DNA of 64,000 nt from Nocardia sp. Lineage in GTDB: Bacteria; Actinomycetota; Actinomycetes; Mycobacteriales; Mycobacteriaceae. Location: assembly GCF_025465275.1 (NCBI RefSeq), contig NZ_JAODNK010000091.1:1-64000 (forward strand). The letters run 5' to 3'. The position numbers and the translations under genes are program-made. The notes beneath the pieces are model-generated. The model ran no database searches and was not told the origin of the DNA. It was given only the letters and a program-made list of their open reading frames with translations. Below are positions 7,774 through 16,255 of the stretch, piece after piece (position 1 is the stretch's first letter; each line of letters opens with the position of its first letter).

Positions 7774-8913
7774 ATGGCCGTCGAGCGCACCTCCCCGACG
7801 CCGCCCTGCTCGATCGCCGGAGCCCTGGACCTGCTCGGCGAGCGGTGGACGCTCCTGGTCGTGCGCGATGCCTCCCGGGGCGCAACCCGCTTCTCCGACT
7901 TCGCCGAACGGCTCGGCTTACCACCCGACGTGCTCACCGATCGCCTGCGCAAGCTGGTGCACGCCGGAATTCTGGAGAAGCGCCCGTATCGCGAGCCCGG
8001 GCGTCGCGCCCGGGACAGCTATCACCTGACCGCAGCCGGCAACGAGCTGATCCCCCTGCTCATCGCTTTGATGCATTGGGGCGACTCGCAGGTGAACGAC
8101 CCGGATCGGCCTCCCGTGATCGCGACCGATTCCGCCACCGGCAAGATCCTCCGCCTGGCGCTGGTCGACGAGGACGGCCGCGAAACCCAGTCCTCCGACG
8201 TGGAATTCCGTGCAGGGCCCGGTGTTTCGATCGCACCCGACGCCCGGGACGCCAATGTGGTCTTGGCAACTACCCGGGCTCGAGACATAATCGCCGTTAT
8301 GCCAAAACAGGTCGAGGTGGCGGAGCAACGCCGAATGATCGCGGCCGCAGCGGTCGCGGTGATCGGTTCCGCAGGCATCGACGGGGCCCGCCTGCGCGAT
8401 GTCGCCGCCGCCGCCAATGTCACCACCGGCGCGGTCACCCACTATTTCGACGGCAAGGACGCCGTACTGGAAGCAGCCCTGGAAGAGGTCGTCCGACGGG
8501 TCCTGGACCGGCCCGCGCCGTCGGCCACCACACCGATCGACGTTCGCGGCTGCATCGACCTCTTCAGCATTTACCTACCCCTCGATGCCGACGGTCTCGG
8601 CGAATGGCGTGTGTGGCTTGCCTTCTGGGGCCGGGCAATGACCGATGAGCGGCTGCGCGCGGTGCACCGCCGCTACTACGCCGACATCATCGACCGCATC
8701 TCCGGTCGTCTCTCCACAATCCGAACGGCAACTCCGGCCTCGCGCATCGCGTTGACCACCTGCGCGGACTCGGTACTCGCCGCCATCGACGGCGTCGGCA
8801 GTCGCGCTGTGCTGGAGTCGGATTCGTGGCCGGCGGACCGCCAGCGCAAGGCCCTCTCGATGCTCTTACTGCCCATGCTCACCGCCTTCGCTGATGGATC
8901 CGAGGAATTCTGA
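7774..8913 (+). CDS. HxlR-TetR fusion transcriptional regulator
   Basis: 379 residues in one uninterrupted frame. Residues 1-~100 are an HxlR winged helix (ALDLLGERWTLLVVRDASRG, RFSDFAERLGLPPDVLTDRL) with Cys12 placed where redox-sensing HxlR proteins have theirs. Residues ~110-175 are a linker. Residues 176-379 are a complete TetR regulator (LRDVAAAANVTTGAVTHYF) whose first residues MPKQV match the start of the free-standing paralogue at 14167-14775. The fused TetR therefore keeps its old start codon (8299), and internal initiation is possible. It is followed after 3 bases by the dienelactone hydrolase gene. A two-DNA-binding-domain fusion of these families is unusual. Confidence 0.85.
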   Translation: MAVERTSPTPPCSIAGALDLLGERWTLLVVRDASRGATRFSDFAERLGLPPDVLTDRLRKLVHAGILEKRPYREPGRRARDSYHLTAAGNELIPLLIALMHWGDSQVNDPDRPPVIATDSATGKILRLALVDEDGRETQSSDVEFRAGPGVSIAPDARDANVVLATTRARDIIAVMPKQVEVAEQRRMIAAAAVAVIGSAGIDGARLRDVAAAANVTTGAVTHYFDGKDAVLEAALEEVVRRVLDRPAPSATTPIDVRGCIDLFSIYLPLDADGLGEWRVWLAFWGRAMTDERLRAVHRRYYADIIDRISGRLSTIRTATPASRIALTTCADSVLAAIDGVGSRAVLESDSWPADRQRKALSMLLLPMLTAFADGSEEF

Positions 8914-8916
8914 CCA

Positions 8917-9753
8917 ATGACACAGCAGGACATGTCCGCCGATGACGCACTGGCGGACTTCACCATTCGCGACATCACCCTCGAAAACGTCACCAAGAAG
9001 GTCTATCTCGCCGGATCGGGCCCCGCCGTGATCGTCATGACCGAGATGCCCGGCATCAGCCCGCACGTCGCACGTTTCAGCCGCTGGGTCCGCGACGCCG
9101 GTTTCACCGTCTACATGCCCTCCCTCTTCGGCCGCGACGGCGTGGTCGCCACCGCCGACGAAGGCGCCCAAGTATTCCGAAAAGCCTGCGTCAGCGCCGA
9201 ATTCCGCGCTTTCGCCGCCGACGAATCCAGCCCCGTCACCACCTGGCTCCGCGCCCTCGCCCGCCTGGCGCATCAGGAGTCCGGCGGCCCCGGCGTCGGC
9301 GCCATCGGCATGTGCTTCACCGGCAATTTCGCCCTCACCATGATGCTGGAACCCGCCATGCTCGCCCCCGTCCTCTCCCAGCCCACCCTCCCCCTGGACA
9401 ACCCCGCCGGCCTGCACATCTCCCCCGACGAGCTCAAAGCCGTCCGCACCCGCCTGGACCGAGACGACCTAACCGTCCTCGCCTACCGCTTCGCCGGCGA
9501 CAAGTTCTGCCGCGCCGAACGTTTCGCCGCCTACGAACAAGCCCTAGGCGACCGCTTCCTCCCCCGCGTCCTCCCCGACACCGCAGCCAACCCCGACACC
9601 GCCCCCTTCTTCACCACCCACGTAACCACCCCCCACAGCGTCGTCACCGCCCACCTCATAGACGAAGCAGGCCAACCCACCGTCGCCGCCCGAGACGAAA
9701 TCCTCACCTTCTTCCACCACCGCCTAACCCCACCCAAATCTCCAACGCCCTAG
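8917..9753 (+). CDS. Dienelactone hydrolase family protein, cassette copy 1
   Basis: 278 residues. The DLH nucleophile elbow appears as GMCFTGNF, with Cys in place of Ser as in dienelactone hydrolases; HxxD/E-type candidates lie in YRFAGDKFC and VVTAHLIDEAGQ. It begins 3 bases after the HxlR-TetR stop, so both are co-transcribed. The paralogue at 13328-14164 has the same length and start (MTQQ.LSADDALADF). Probably hydrolyses a lactone or ester produced or sensed in the same pathway; the exact substrate is unknown. Codon use in the 3' third is strongly C-rich. Confidence 0.87.
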   Translation: MTQQDMSADDALADFTIRDITLENVTKKVYLAGSGPAVIVMTEMPGISPHVARFSRWVRDAGFTVYMPSLFGRDGVVATADEGAQVFRKACVSAEFRAFAADESSPVTTWLRALARLAHQESGGPGVGAIGMCFTGNFALTMMLEPAMLAPVLSQPTLPLDNPAGLHISPDELKAVRTRLDRDDLTVLAYRFAGDKFCRAERFAAYEQALGDRFLPRVLPDTAANPDTAPFFTTHVTTPHSVVTAHLIDEAGQPTVAARDEILTFFHHRLTPPKSPTP

Positions 9754-9807
9754 TACTGCAACGCAACTTGTGTAAGTAGCGCCTGCGCGGATGGTTGAAT
9801 TCGACAG

Positions 9808-10311
9808 GTGGCGACCCAGTTCGAACAGTTCACCGTGCGAAGGGCGGTGCAAACCGATGTCGAGGCGATCCACCGAGTGCTCGTCGCGAATGCAGCCGAC
9901 ACGTCATTGTTCCAGCAGTCCACGGGCCGGATCCGCCGCGACCTCGACGACTTTGTGGTCGTGATGGACGCTGGTCAATTGGTGGGTTGTGCTGCGCTGC
10001 ACCACCACCGGTGGGCCTATGCGGAAATCCTGGCGGTTGCGGTCGACCCGGTCGCGCACGGCCGCGGTGTCGGCACGATGCTCATGCGGGCGTGTTTGGC
10101 CGATGGGGTGGGGGCGACTTCGGTCTGGCTCGCGACCGCGAAGCCGGTCTACTTCGCCCGCCACGGCTTCCAGCGCATGTCGAAGTGGCGCCTGCCGCCG
10201 CATGTTCTGCTCCGAAAACTGAGGCTGGTCTTCGAGCAGCCGGTGCGGCGCTGGCTGCCCGCACTGTTCGGGCGGCACACATTCATGCGCTTGCCGGTTC
10301 GGCGCGGCTGA
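9808..10311 (+). CDS. GNAT family N-acetyltransferase
   Basis: 167 residues from a GTG start. The acetyl-CoA binding motif A is visible as LAVAVDPVAHGRGVGTMLM (Q/RxxGxG/A pattern), preceded by a strand GQLVGCAALHHH. The C-terminal end is basic. GNAT proteins of this length acetylate amines on small molecules or protein N-termini; nothing here identifies the acceptor. It sits between the DLH gene and an SDR gene, all on the plus strand, but with gaps of 54 and 103 bp. Confidence 0.83.
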   Translation: MATQFEQFTVRRAVQTDVEAIHRVLVANAADTSLFQQSTGRIRRDLDDFVVVMDAGQLVGCAALHHHRWAYAEILAVAVDPVAHGRGVGTMLMRACLADGVGATSVWLATAKPVYFARHGFQRMSKWRLPPHVLLRKLRLVFEQPVRRWLPALFGRHTFMRLPVRRG

Positions 10312-10414
10312 CTGCGGGTCCGTGATCGAGAGGGGGACTGTCGCTCCCTTCCTGACCGGGCCGTTCGGCGTGACCATTCTGATGTATCCGTCATCGGACA
10401 GGAAGCAGACAGAC

Positions 10415-11164
10415 ATGGACATCAGCGGACGTACCGTCCTGATCGTCGGAGGCACCTCCGGCATCGGGCTCGGACTGGCACGACTCTTCGTCGCGGCGGG
10501 CAGCACGGTCATTGTCGGAGGGCGCAATACGGGCAGGGTGGATGATCTCGAGACCGTCGAGACCGTCGAGATCGACGTTGCCGACCCCGACTCCATCGTT
10601 CGTGCCCGCGACGAGGTGCTCGCGAGACACCCCGGTCTCGATGTCGTGGTGACGATGTCGGGCGTCATGCTCGTCGAGGACCTGCGCGACCCCGCCCACA
10701 TCACCCAGGCGGAGACCACCATCGCGATCAACCTCCTCGGAACCATCCGGGTGATCGATGCCTTCACCCCGCACCTGATCGAGCGCGGTGGCGGCACCAT
10801 CATCACGGTTACTTCCGGCATTGCCTTCCTTCCGTTCCCGCTCATGCCCACCTACGCCGCGTCGAAGGCAGGAGTGCACGCGTATACCGAATCGCTTCGG
10901 GCGCAGCTCGCGGGTACGGGCGTCGAGGTCACCGAGCTTATTCCGCCGGCTGTCGCGACGGCGGGCCAGGAGAAGGTCAACCCCGCCGCGCTGCCACTGG
11001 ATGGCTTCCTCGATGAGGTCATCGAACTCCTCAGCGTGAACCCGACGTCGAACGAGATCCTGGTCAACGGCGTTCTTATGCATCGGTGGGCAGAGCGTGA
11101 CGGCACTTATGCCGAACTCGTCGAGCGCCGCTCCCAATCGCTCGGCGCCCTGCCCGGACGCTGA
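10415..11164 (+). CDS. SDR family oxidoreductase (DltE-like)
   Basis: 249 residues from the ATG at 10415, chosen because AGGAAG precedes it and the protein then begins MDISGRTVLIVGG. The cofactor motif is GGTSGIGLG; the catalytic Ser-Tyr-Lys triad is read as TVTSG ... YAASK. The order and length match DltE-like SDRs. NAD(P)-dependent oxidoreductase of unknown substrate. An upstream in-frame ATG at 10322 would add 31 residues without support. Convergent with the esterase at 11180 (15-bp gap). Confidence 0.84.
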   Translation: MDISGRTVLIVGGTSGIGLGLARLFVAAGSTVIVGGRNTGRVDDLETVETVEIDVADPDSIVRARDEVLARHPGLDVVVTMSGVMLVEDLRDPAHITQAETTIAINLLGTIRVIDAFTPHLIERGGGTIITVTSGIAFLPFPLMPTYAASKAGVHAYTESLRAQLAGTGVEVTELIPPAVATAGQEKVNPAALPLDGFLDEVIELLSVNPTSNEILVNGVLMHRWAERDGTYAELVERRSQSLGALPGR

Positions 11165-11179
11165 CGGACTCTCGGGGGC

Positions 11180-12145
11180 CTAGCTCAGCACGCGTTGCAG
11201 ATAGGCGGTTCGTGCGGCATCGGCGAGCTGTGAGAGCGCGGCTTGTGGTGCGGCAATGGAGAATCCGTGCCATGCGCCCGGCCAGAGGTGCAGCTCGACG
11301 GGTACTCCGGCTTGCGATAGGCGTGCGGCATAGTCCAGCACCTCGTCGCGGAAGGTCTCGACCTGTCCGACATCGAGGAAAGTCGGTGGCAGGCCGGATA
11401 ATTCGGTCGCGCGCGCGGGGGCCGCATAGGGCGACACATCGGGGCCGCCGGGTGTCTCGCCCAAGTACATTGCCCACGCCTCTGTGTTGGCAGTGCGATC
11501 CCAGAAGCCCTCGCGATCGAGTTCCTGACTGGAGGGTGTACGGCCGCGGTCGTCGAGCATTGGGCACCAGAGGATTTGGTGGGAGAGCGCCGGACCGACC
11601 CGGTCGCGCGCCAGCAGTGCGGTCGCGGCGGCCAGCCCGCCGCCTCCGCTGCTGCCGAAAATGATCAGCCGTTCGGCGTCGATCTCCAGTTCCTCGGCTT
11701 GCGCTGCGACCCAGAGCAAGCCGGCATAGCAGTCCTCGACCGAGGCGGGGAACGGATGTTCCGGGGCCAGGCGATAGCCGACCGAGATCGCGACGATGCC
11801 GAGCTCATCGACCCAGCGGGCCAGGGTATCGGCGAGCTCCCACTCGTCGCCGGCGATCATTCCGCCGCCGTGCGTGTGATAGACGCACGGCCACGGGCCG
11901 GGTCCGCGAGTCGGGCGCATGATGACTACGGGCAACTCCGGCCCGCCGTCGGCGCCCGCGATCGTGCGCTGCTCGATCTGTACCGCGCCATGACGCCGCA
12001 GCTCCTCCGGATTCGCGGTGCTGGAGTTCATCTTTCGGTACTCGGCCAGTGCGCGTGGCGCTGTCCAGCCGAGCTCCCGCATTTCCAGCGGGTAGGAAGC
12101 GAGGATGGCTTCCAGCTCTGGATCGAACGGCGGGCGAGTGGTCAT
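11180..12145 (-). CDS. Alpha/beta hydrolase, HSL-type esterase
   Basis: 321 residues. The oxyanion motif HGGG (HTHGGGMIAGDEW) and the nucleophile elbow GSSGGG identify the hormone-sensitive-lipase group; acid and histidine candidates are DVGQVETFRDE and GAWHGFSI. Normal length for bacterial HSL esterases, cytoplasmic, no signal peptide. It is divergent from the PucR-like regulator at 12284, and two identical-arm operators lie in the 138-bp gap, so it is probably that regulator's target. Confidence 0.86.
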   Translation of the reverse strand: MTTRPPFDPELEAILASYPLEMRELGWTAPRALAEYRKMNSSTANPEELRRHGAVQIEQRTIAGADGGPELPVVIMRPTRGPGPWPCVYHTHGGGMIAGDEWELADTLARWVDELGIVAISVGYRLAPEHPFPASVEDCYAGLLWVAAQAEELEIDAERLIIFGSSGGGGLAAATALLARDRVGPALSHQILWCPMLDDRGRTPSSQELDREGFWDRTANTEAWAMYLGETPGGPDVSPYAAPARATELSGLPPTFLDVGQVETFRDEVLDYAARLSQAGVPVELHLWPGAWHGFSIAAPQAALSQLADAARTAYLQRVLS

Positions 12146-12202
12146 CTGCGGTGTCTCCTGTCGGATGGTTCATCCAGCTTCCCGCGGATGACACCGCTCG
12201 GT

Positions 12203-12220
12203 CACCGCCATATGGCGGTG
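12203..12220. promoter_or_regulatory. Operator 1, palindrome CACCGCCATATGGCGGTG
   Basis: Perfect 18-bp palindrome with core ACCGCC-N4-GGCGGT, between the divergent esterase and PucR-like genes. The same core recurs 31 bp away at 12235-12250. The spacing is close to three helical turns, which fits cooperative binding of two dimers on one face of the DNA. The binding protein is inferred to be the adjacent regulator. Confidence 0.7.
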
Positions 12221-12234
12221 CTCCGATTCTACTG

Positions 12235-12250
12235 ACCGCCGATTGGCGGT
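12235..12250. promoter_or_regulatory. Operator 2, ACCGCC-GATT-GGCGGT
   Basis: Second copy of the inverted repeat. Its right end touches a TATGAT (12250-12255) that is a good -10 candidate for the regulator gene, whose ATG is at 12284. Binding here would block the regulator's own promoter, suggesting autorepression. The -35 region is weak. Confidence 0.65.
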
Positions 12251-12283
12251 ATGATTCGGCGGTCGTCGCAGCGAGGAGTGGAT

Positions 12284-13324
12284 ATGGAAGAACTACTCCA
12301 ACGGCTCGCATCGCTCGATCCCGCCGCCGAGGGCGCGGTGCGGGCGATCGCCTACTTCGACAAACTCGTGGAGGGCCGAGCGGGGCTCGAGGCCTTCGTC
12401 CGCGCTGCGGCGATCCTTGCGGGTTGCCCGGCTGGATTGCATGATCCGGATCGTCATGTGCTGGTTCGCATGCATCCTGACGGGCACCGGCTCGAAGCCG
12501 GTGCCTTCCTCGACGAATGGCCGATGGTCGAGCTTGCGGGGGGAGACGGCGGGCGCGTCTGGCTGGAACGGCAGGCCGATCCGAGTCCGACCGATGCGAT
12601 CATCCTGGAACGGCTGGCCGTCGGCGTCCGGGTCGGGCTGGACCGCACGCGCGGGCGCGGACCCGCTCGTGATCCGGCCAGTGTCGAGGCGCTGCTCAGC
12701 CCGGATACCTCGGCGAGTGCCCGCCGGCAGGCCGCGCGTCGCATTGCCTTGCCCACGGATCTCATGGTCAAGGTGGTCGCGATTCTCGCCGAGCCGGATT
12801 CGGTCGCGCCGAAGTCCGCGGACCTCAGTAGATGGAGTGCGCAACTGGGCCGAGTGCTGGCAGCGATCGTGCCCGCCGACCTCGAGCCCGAGACGTCCGC
12901 GCGGATCGGGCTCGGGCCCGCGGTCGAGCCCGTGGATCTCCCGCGCTCGTGGCAGGGTGCGCTACAAGCGTTGCGGCTCACCGGAACTGACGGCCCCCCG
13001 CGGCTGCGGTATGACGACCTCGGTGGGTTGGGCATCATCGCTGAGCGGATCTCACCAGCAGAGGCACTGGTCGACGACGTGCTGGCGATTCGAGCTGCGC
13101 AGGATCAGATCCCCGGGGCGCTGCCGACCCTGACGGCACTCTCCGAACATGACAGCCTGCGCGCGGCGGCGACAGCGCTCTACCTCCACCACTCCACATT
13201 GCAGGCCCGAATTCCGCGCCTCGCAACAGTTCTAGGTTATCGGCCCGATACGGCACCCGGCCGTAACCGCTTGCATATCGCCCTGGCTCTGAACCGGATC
13301 AACCGCAACGGAATACTGCCGTAG
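12284..13324 (+). CDS. PucR/CdaR-like helix-turn-helix regulator
   Basis: 346 residues from the ATG at 12284 (GAGGAG upstream). The C-terminal ~60 residues (LRAAATALYLHHSTLQARIPRLATVLGY) match the PucR-type HTH, where HxxTxxxRxxR is the recognition region. The N-terminal and middle parts have no motif I can name but could be a ligand-sensing region as in CdaR-like proteins. Divergent from the esterase at 11180-12145 and preceded by two operators, so probably a local regulator of that gene. It ends 3 bp before the convergent DLH gene. Confidence 0.78.
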   Translation: MEELLQRLASLDPAAEGAVRAIAYFDKLVEGRAGLEAFVRAAAILAGCPAGLHDPDRHVLVRMHPDGHRLEAGAFLDEWPMVELAGGDGGRVWLERQADPSPTDAIILERLAVGVRVGLDRTRGRGPARDPASVEALLSPDTSASARRQAARRIALPTDLMVKVVAILAEPDSVAPKSADLSRWSAQLGRVLAAIVPADLEPETSARIGLGPAVEPVDLPRSWQGALQALRLTGTDGPPRLRYDDLGGLGIIAERISPAEALVDDVLAIRAAQDQIPGALPTLTALSEHDSLRAAATALYLHHSTLQARIPRLATVLGYRPDTAPGRNRLHIALALNRINRNGILP

Positions 13325-13327
13325 CCA

Positions 13328-14164
13328 TCAGGGCCTCGGCGCGGCATCCGGGGTCAAGCGCTGCTGGAAGAAGGCCAGGATTTCATCACGGGCGGCGATG
13401 GTGGGCTGGCCTGCCTCATCGATCAGGTGGGCGGTGACGACGCTGTGCGGGCTCGCGACGTGTACCGAAAAGAACGGTGCCGTTTCGGGATTGGCCGCAT
13501 GGTCGGGAAGTACTTTCCCGATGAATCGGTCGCCCAGGGCCTGCTGGTAGGCGGCGAAACGCTGGGCGCGGCAGAACTTGTCGCCCGCGAATCGGTAGGC
13601 GAGCACTGTGAGATCGTCTCGCTCCAGCCGATTGCGTACGGCGGCAAGCTCATCGGGGGGACTTTCGAGGCCCGCCGGGTTATCCATCGGCAGCGTCGGC
13701 TGGGAAAGTACGGGGGCGAGCACGGCGGGTTCGAGCATCATGGACAGTGCGAAATTGCCGGTGAAGCACATTCCGATCGCGCCGACTCCTGGTCCGCCGC
13801 ACTGCTCGTGGGCCAGCCGCGCGAGCGCACGCAACCAACTGGTGACGGGACTGGGTTCGTCGGCGGCGAAGGCACGGAATTCGGCACTGACGCAGGCCTT
13901 TCGGAACACCGTGGCACCTTCCTCGGCGCTTGCTACCGCTCCGTCCCTGCCGAACAGGGAGGGCATGTAGACGGTGAATCCGGCATCGCGTACCCAGCGG
14001 CTGAAGCGAGCGACATGCGGGCTGATGCCCGGCATCTCCGTCATCACGATCACGGCCGGGCCGACTCCGGCGACATACACCCTCTTGGTGACGTTTTCGA
14101 GGGTGATCTCGCGAATGGTGAAGTCCGCCAGTGCATCATCGGCGGACAGGTTCTGCTGCGTCAT
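13328..14164 (-). CDS. Dienelactone hydrolase family protein, cassette copy 2
   Basis: 278 residues from the ATG at 14164, two bases after the TetR stop codon, so co-transcribed with it. Shares start, length and the nucleophile motif GMCFTGNF with the copy at 8917-9753; most positions are identical. A longer frame upstream exists but would run through the TetR end. Same predicted activity: cleavage of a lactone or ester by a Cys nucleophile; substrate unknown. Confidence 0.88.
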   Translation of the reverse strand: MTQQNLSADDALADFTIREITLENVTKRVYVAGVGPAVIVMTEMPGISPHVARFSRWVRDAGFTVYMPSLFGRDGAVASAEEGATVFRKACVSAEFRAFAADEPSPVTSWLRALARLAHEQCGGPGVGAIGMCFTGNFALSMMLEPAVLAPVLSQPTLPMDNPAGLESPPDELAAVRNRLERDDLTVLAYRFAGDKFCRAQRFAAYQQALGDRFIGKVLPDHAANPETAPFFSVHVASPHSVVTAHLIDEAGQPTIAARDEILAFFQQRLTPDAAPRP

Positions 14165-14166
14165 CG

Positions 14167-14775
14167 TCAGACTTCCCGGGTTCCGTTCGCGAGGGTGGTG
14201 AGTAGGGGGAGAAGTAGCGCCGACAGCGTGCGGCGCTGGCGTTCGGCGGGCCATGATTGCGGCTCCAGCGTGGCTCGGGTGCCGACGCCGTCGATCGCCG
14301 AAAGCACCGAGTCTGCGTAGATGCCCAATTCCTGCTGCGCGGGTGCACCCGGAATCGTCGAAAGCCGGTGCGTAATGCGCTCGACGATCTCCTCGTAGTA
14401 GCGGCGATGCACCGCGGCAAGCCGCTCATCGGTCATCGCCCGGCCCCAGAAAGCGAGCCACACCCGCCATTCGCCGAGCCCCTGCGCATCGAGCGGAAGG
14501 TATCCGCAGAACAGCTCGATGCAGCTCGCGCTGTCGAACGGTGCATTGGTCGCGGGCGCAGGCCGCTCGAGCATCCGCCGGACAACCTCCGCCAATGCCG
14601 CTTCCAGCACCGCGTCCTTGCCGTCGAAATAGTGCGTGACCGCGCCGGTGGTGACATTGGCGGCGGCCGCCACATCGCGCAGCCGTGCCCCGTCGATCCC
14701 GGCCTTGTCGATCACCGCGACAGCGGCAGCCGCGATCGTCCGCCGCTGCTCCACAAGGTCGACCTGTTTTGGCAT
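14167..14775 (-). CDS. TetR family regulator, cassette copy 2
   Basis: 202 residues, with the TetR HTH near residues 25-50 (LRDVAAAANVTTGAVTHYFDGKDAVLEAAL). It is the stand-alone counterpart of the TetR half of the fusion at 7774-8913, and the first five residues MPKQV are the same. Divergent from the hydrolase at 14916; the promoter region keeps the ACTAT-N8-ATAGT site, although no HxlR domain is encoded in this copy. Likely represses itself, the DLH gene and perhaps the hydrolase. Confidence 0.9.
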   Translation of the reverse strand: MPKQVDLVEQRRTIAAAAVAVIDKAGIDGARLRDVAAAANVTTGAVTHYFDGKDAVLEAALAEVVRRMLERPAPATNAPFDSASCIELFCGYLPLDAQGLGEWRVWLAFWGRAMTDERLAAVHRRYYEEIVERITHRLSTIPGAPAQQELGIYADSVLSAIDGVGTRATLEPQSWPAERQRRTLSALLLPLLTTLANGTREV

Positions 14776-14852
14776 AACGGTGATTATGTATCAGGGGCGC
14801 CCAGTCGCCAACCCCTTGGCTGGATTGACAGGCCGAAGTCGTGCTGGCAGGC

Positions 14853-14874
14853 TAACTATTGTTAACTATAGTCA
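14853..14874. promoter_or_regulatory. Operator-like repeat TAACTAT-N8-ATAGTCA
   Basis: Arms match in six of seven positions and the inner ACTAT/ATAGT with an 8-base spacer is the same as at 7702-7723. TAACTAT also occurs twice here as a direct repeat (14853-14859 and 14863-14869). It lies 42 bases upstream of the hydrolase ATG at 14916. Since only the other locus encodes an HxlR domain, that protein may act here in trans. Confidence 0.65.
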
Positions 14875-14915
14875 GGAATGAGTTGCTCGTGCGGAGCACT
14901 CCGAAAGGAATTCAC

Positions 14916-15779
14916 ATGTCTGTATCTGCAGCTGCCCCGACCGAATTCGTCGATGTGAGCGGAGTCCCGATCGGCTATCGCCAGTTCGGCCCCGACCGGG
15001 GTGTTCCGCTGGTGCTGGCGCAGCGCTTCCGCGGCACCATTGATCACTGGGATCCGGCACTGCTGGACGTGCTCGCCCGCGAGCGCCGGGTCATCGTCTT
15101 CGACAATGCGGGGGTAGGGATCTCGGGCGGTAAGGTGTCCGGCAGCATTCCGGAGATGGCGCGGTCGGCGGCGGCATTCATCGAAGCGCTCGGCTACACC
15201 CAGGTGGACGTGCTCGGCTGGTCCATGGGTGGCACGGTCGCACAGTGGCTGGCACTGAACCACTCTCATCTGGTGCGCCGACTCGTGCTCGCCGGAACCG
15301 GACCCGGAGCGGTGCCGGATTCACCTGCCGTTCCGGCGAAGGTGTGGCAGGTCGCCGGCAAGCCCGTCAATGACGATGAGGACTTTCTATACCTGTTTTT
15401 CACGGAGGACGGCATCGGCCGCCGCGCCGGCCACACTCACCTGCGCCGCCTCGATTCACGTCTGGCGCAATCGGGTTCGGTTGTCGGCTTCGAGTCGGTC
15501 CAGGCGCAGGTCGCCGCGATCGGTGGCTACAAGAGCAATGACGCTGCCTATCCGCACCTGGAGAAGATCCCGATGCCGACCCTCGTCGCGAATGGCACCC
15601 ACGATGTGATGGTCCCGTCTTACGAATCCTTCGTGTTGTCGCAGCATTTGCCCGACGCCCAGCTCATCCTCTACCCCCACGCGGGCCACGGCTTCCTGTT
15701 CCAGTACCCGGAGCAGTTCGGCGGGCATGTCCTGGAATTCCTCAGCGGCCCTGCGACCGATCACCCCGCAGCGTTGTGA
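14916..15779 (+). CDS. Alpha/beta hydrolase, cassette copy 2
   Basis: 287 residues from the ATG at 14916, preceded by AAAGGA. Nucleophile motif GWSMGG, DHWDP near the oxyanion region, HDVMVP and AGHGFLF as acid/His candidates. Very similar to the copy at 6818-7687. Divergent from the TetR gene. It overlaps the thioesterase gene at 15742 tail-to-tail by 38 bp. A frame opening upstream at 14859 would pass through the operator and is not favoured. Confidence 0.88.
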   Translation: MSVSAAAPTEFVDVSGVPIGYRQFGPDRGVPLVLAQRFRGTIDHWDPALLDVLARERRVIVFDNAGVGISGGKVSGSIPEMARSAAAFIEALGYTQVDVLGWSMGGTVAQWLALNHSHLVRRLVLAGTGPGAVPDSPAVPAKVWQVAGKPVNDDEDFLYLFFTEDGIGRRAGHTHLRRLDSRLAQSGSVVGFESVQAQVAAIGGYKSNDAAYPHLEKIPMPTLVANGTHDVMVPSYESFVLSQHLPDAQLILYPHAGHGFLFQYPEQFGGHVLEFLSGPATDHPAAL

Positions 15780-16227
15780 CAATGCTGGTGACGGTCGCGA
15801 CCGGCTTACCGTCGCTCCGCACTACATCGCAGGTGTAATGGGTGATGCTGCGCCCGGAATGGGTGGGGCGGGCGATCGCGCGCAGGGTATCGCGCCAGAC
15901 CGGGCGCAGGAAGACTGTGCGTAGCTCGATGCTGGTGAACGACTCTCCGGCGGCGACGACTGTGGAGTGCGCCGTCCCGATCGCGGCGTCGGCGAGCTCG
16001 GTGATGAGGCCGCCGTGCACCGTGCCCTGCTGATTGCCGTGGATCTCCGGATCCACCTCGATCTCGACCGTCGCGCAGCCGAGTTCGACCTCGGCCAGCC
16101 GGATGCCGAGGGTGCGCGAAATGGCTGTCGGATAACGGAATTGGCTGCACTCGCCCTCGGCCAGGGTTCCGGCGATATGCCTGCGCAGGAATTCGAGCAC
16201 CGGAAGCTCCCGGGTGGTGGTGGTCAT
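15742..16227 (-). CDS. PaaI-type hotdog thioesterase
   Basis: 161 residues. The hotdog signature GNQQGTVHGGLITELADAAIG matches PaaI-family acyl-CoA thioesterases (HGG followed by the D/E helix). Likely hydrolyses acyl- or aroyl-CoA in the cytoplasm; chain preference unknown. Divergent from the MocR regulator at 16292, with an inverted repeat between them, so it may be a MocR target. Its 3' end overlaps the hydrolase gene in antisense. Confidence 0.85.
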   Translation of the reverse strand: MTTTTRELPVLEFLRRHIAGTLAEGECSQFRYPTAISRTLGIRLAEVELGCATVEIEVDPEIHGNQQGTVHGGLITELADAAIGTAHSTVVAAGESFTSIELRTVFLRPVWRDTLRAIARPTHSGRSITHYTCDVVRSDGKPVATVTSIVTTLRGDRSQGR

Positions 16228-16255
16228 GAGCGGTGACTGTAGAGATCATCGCTTG

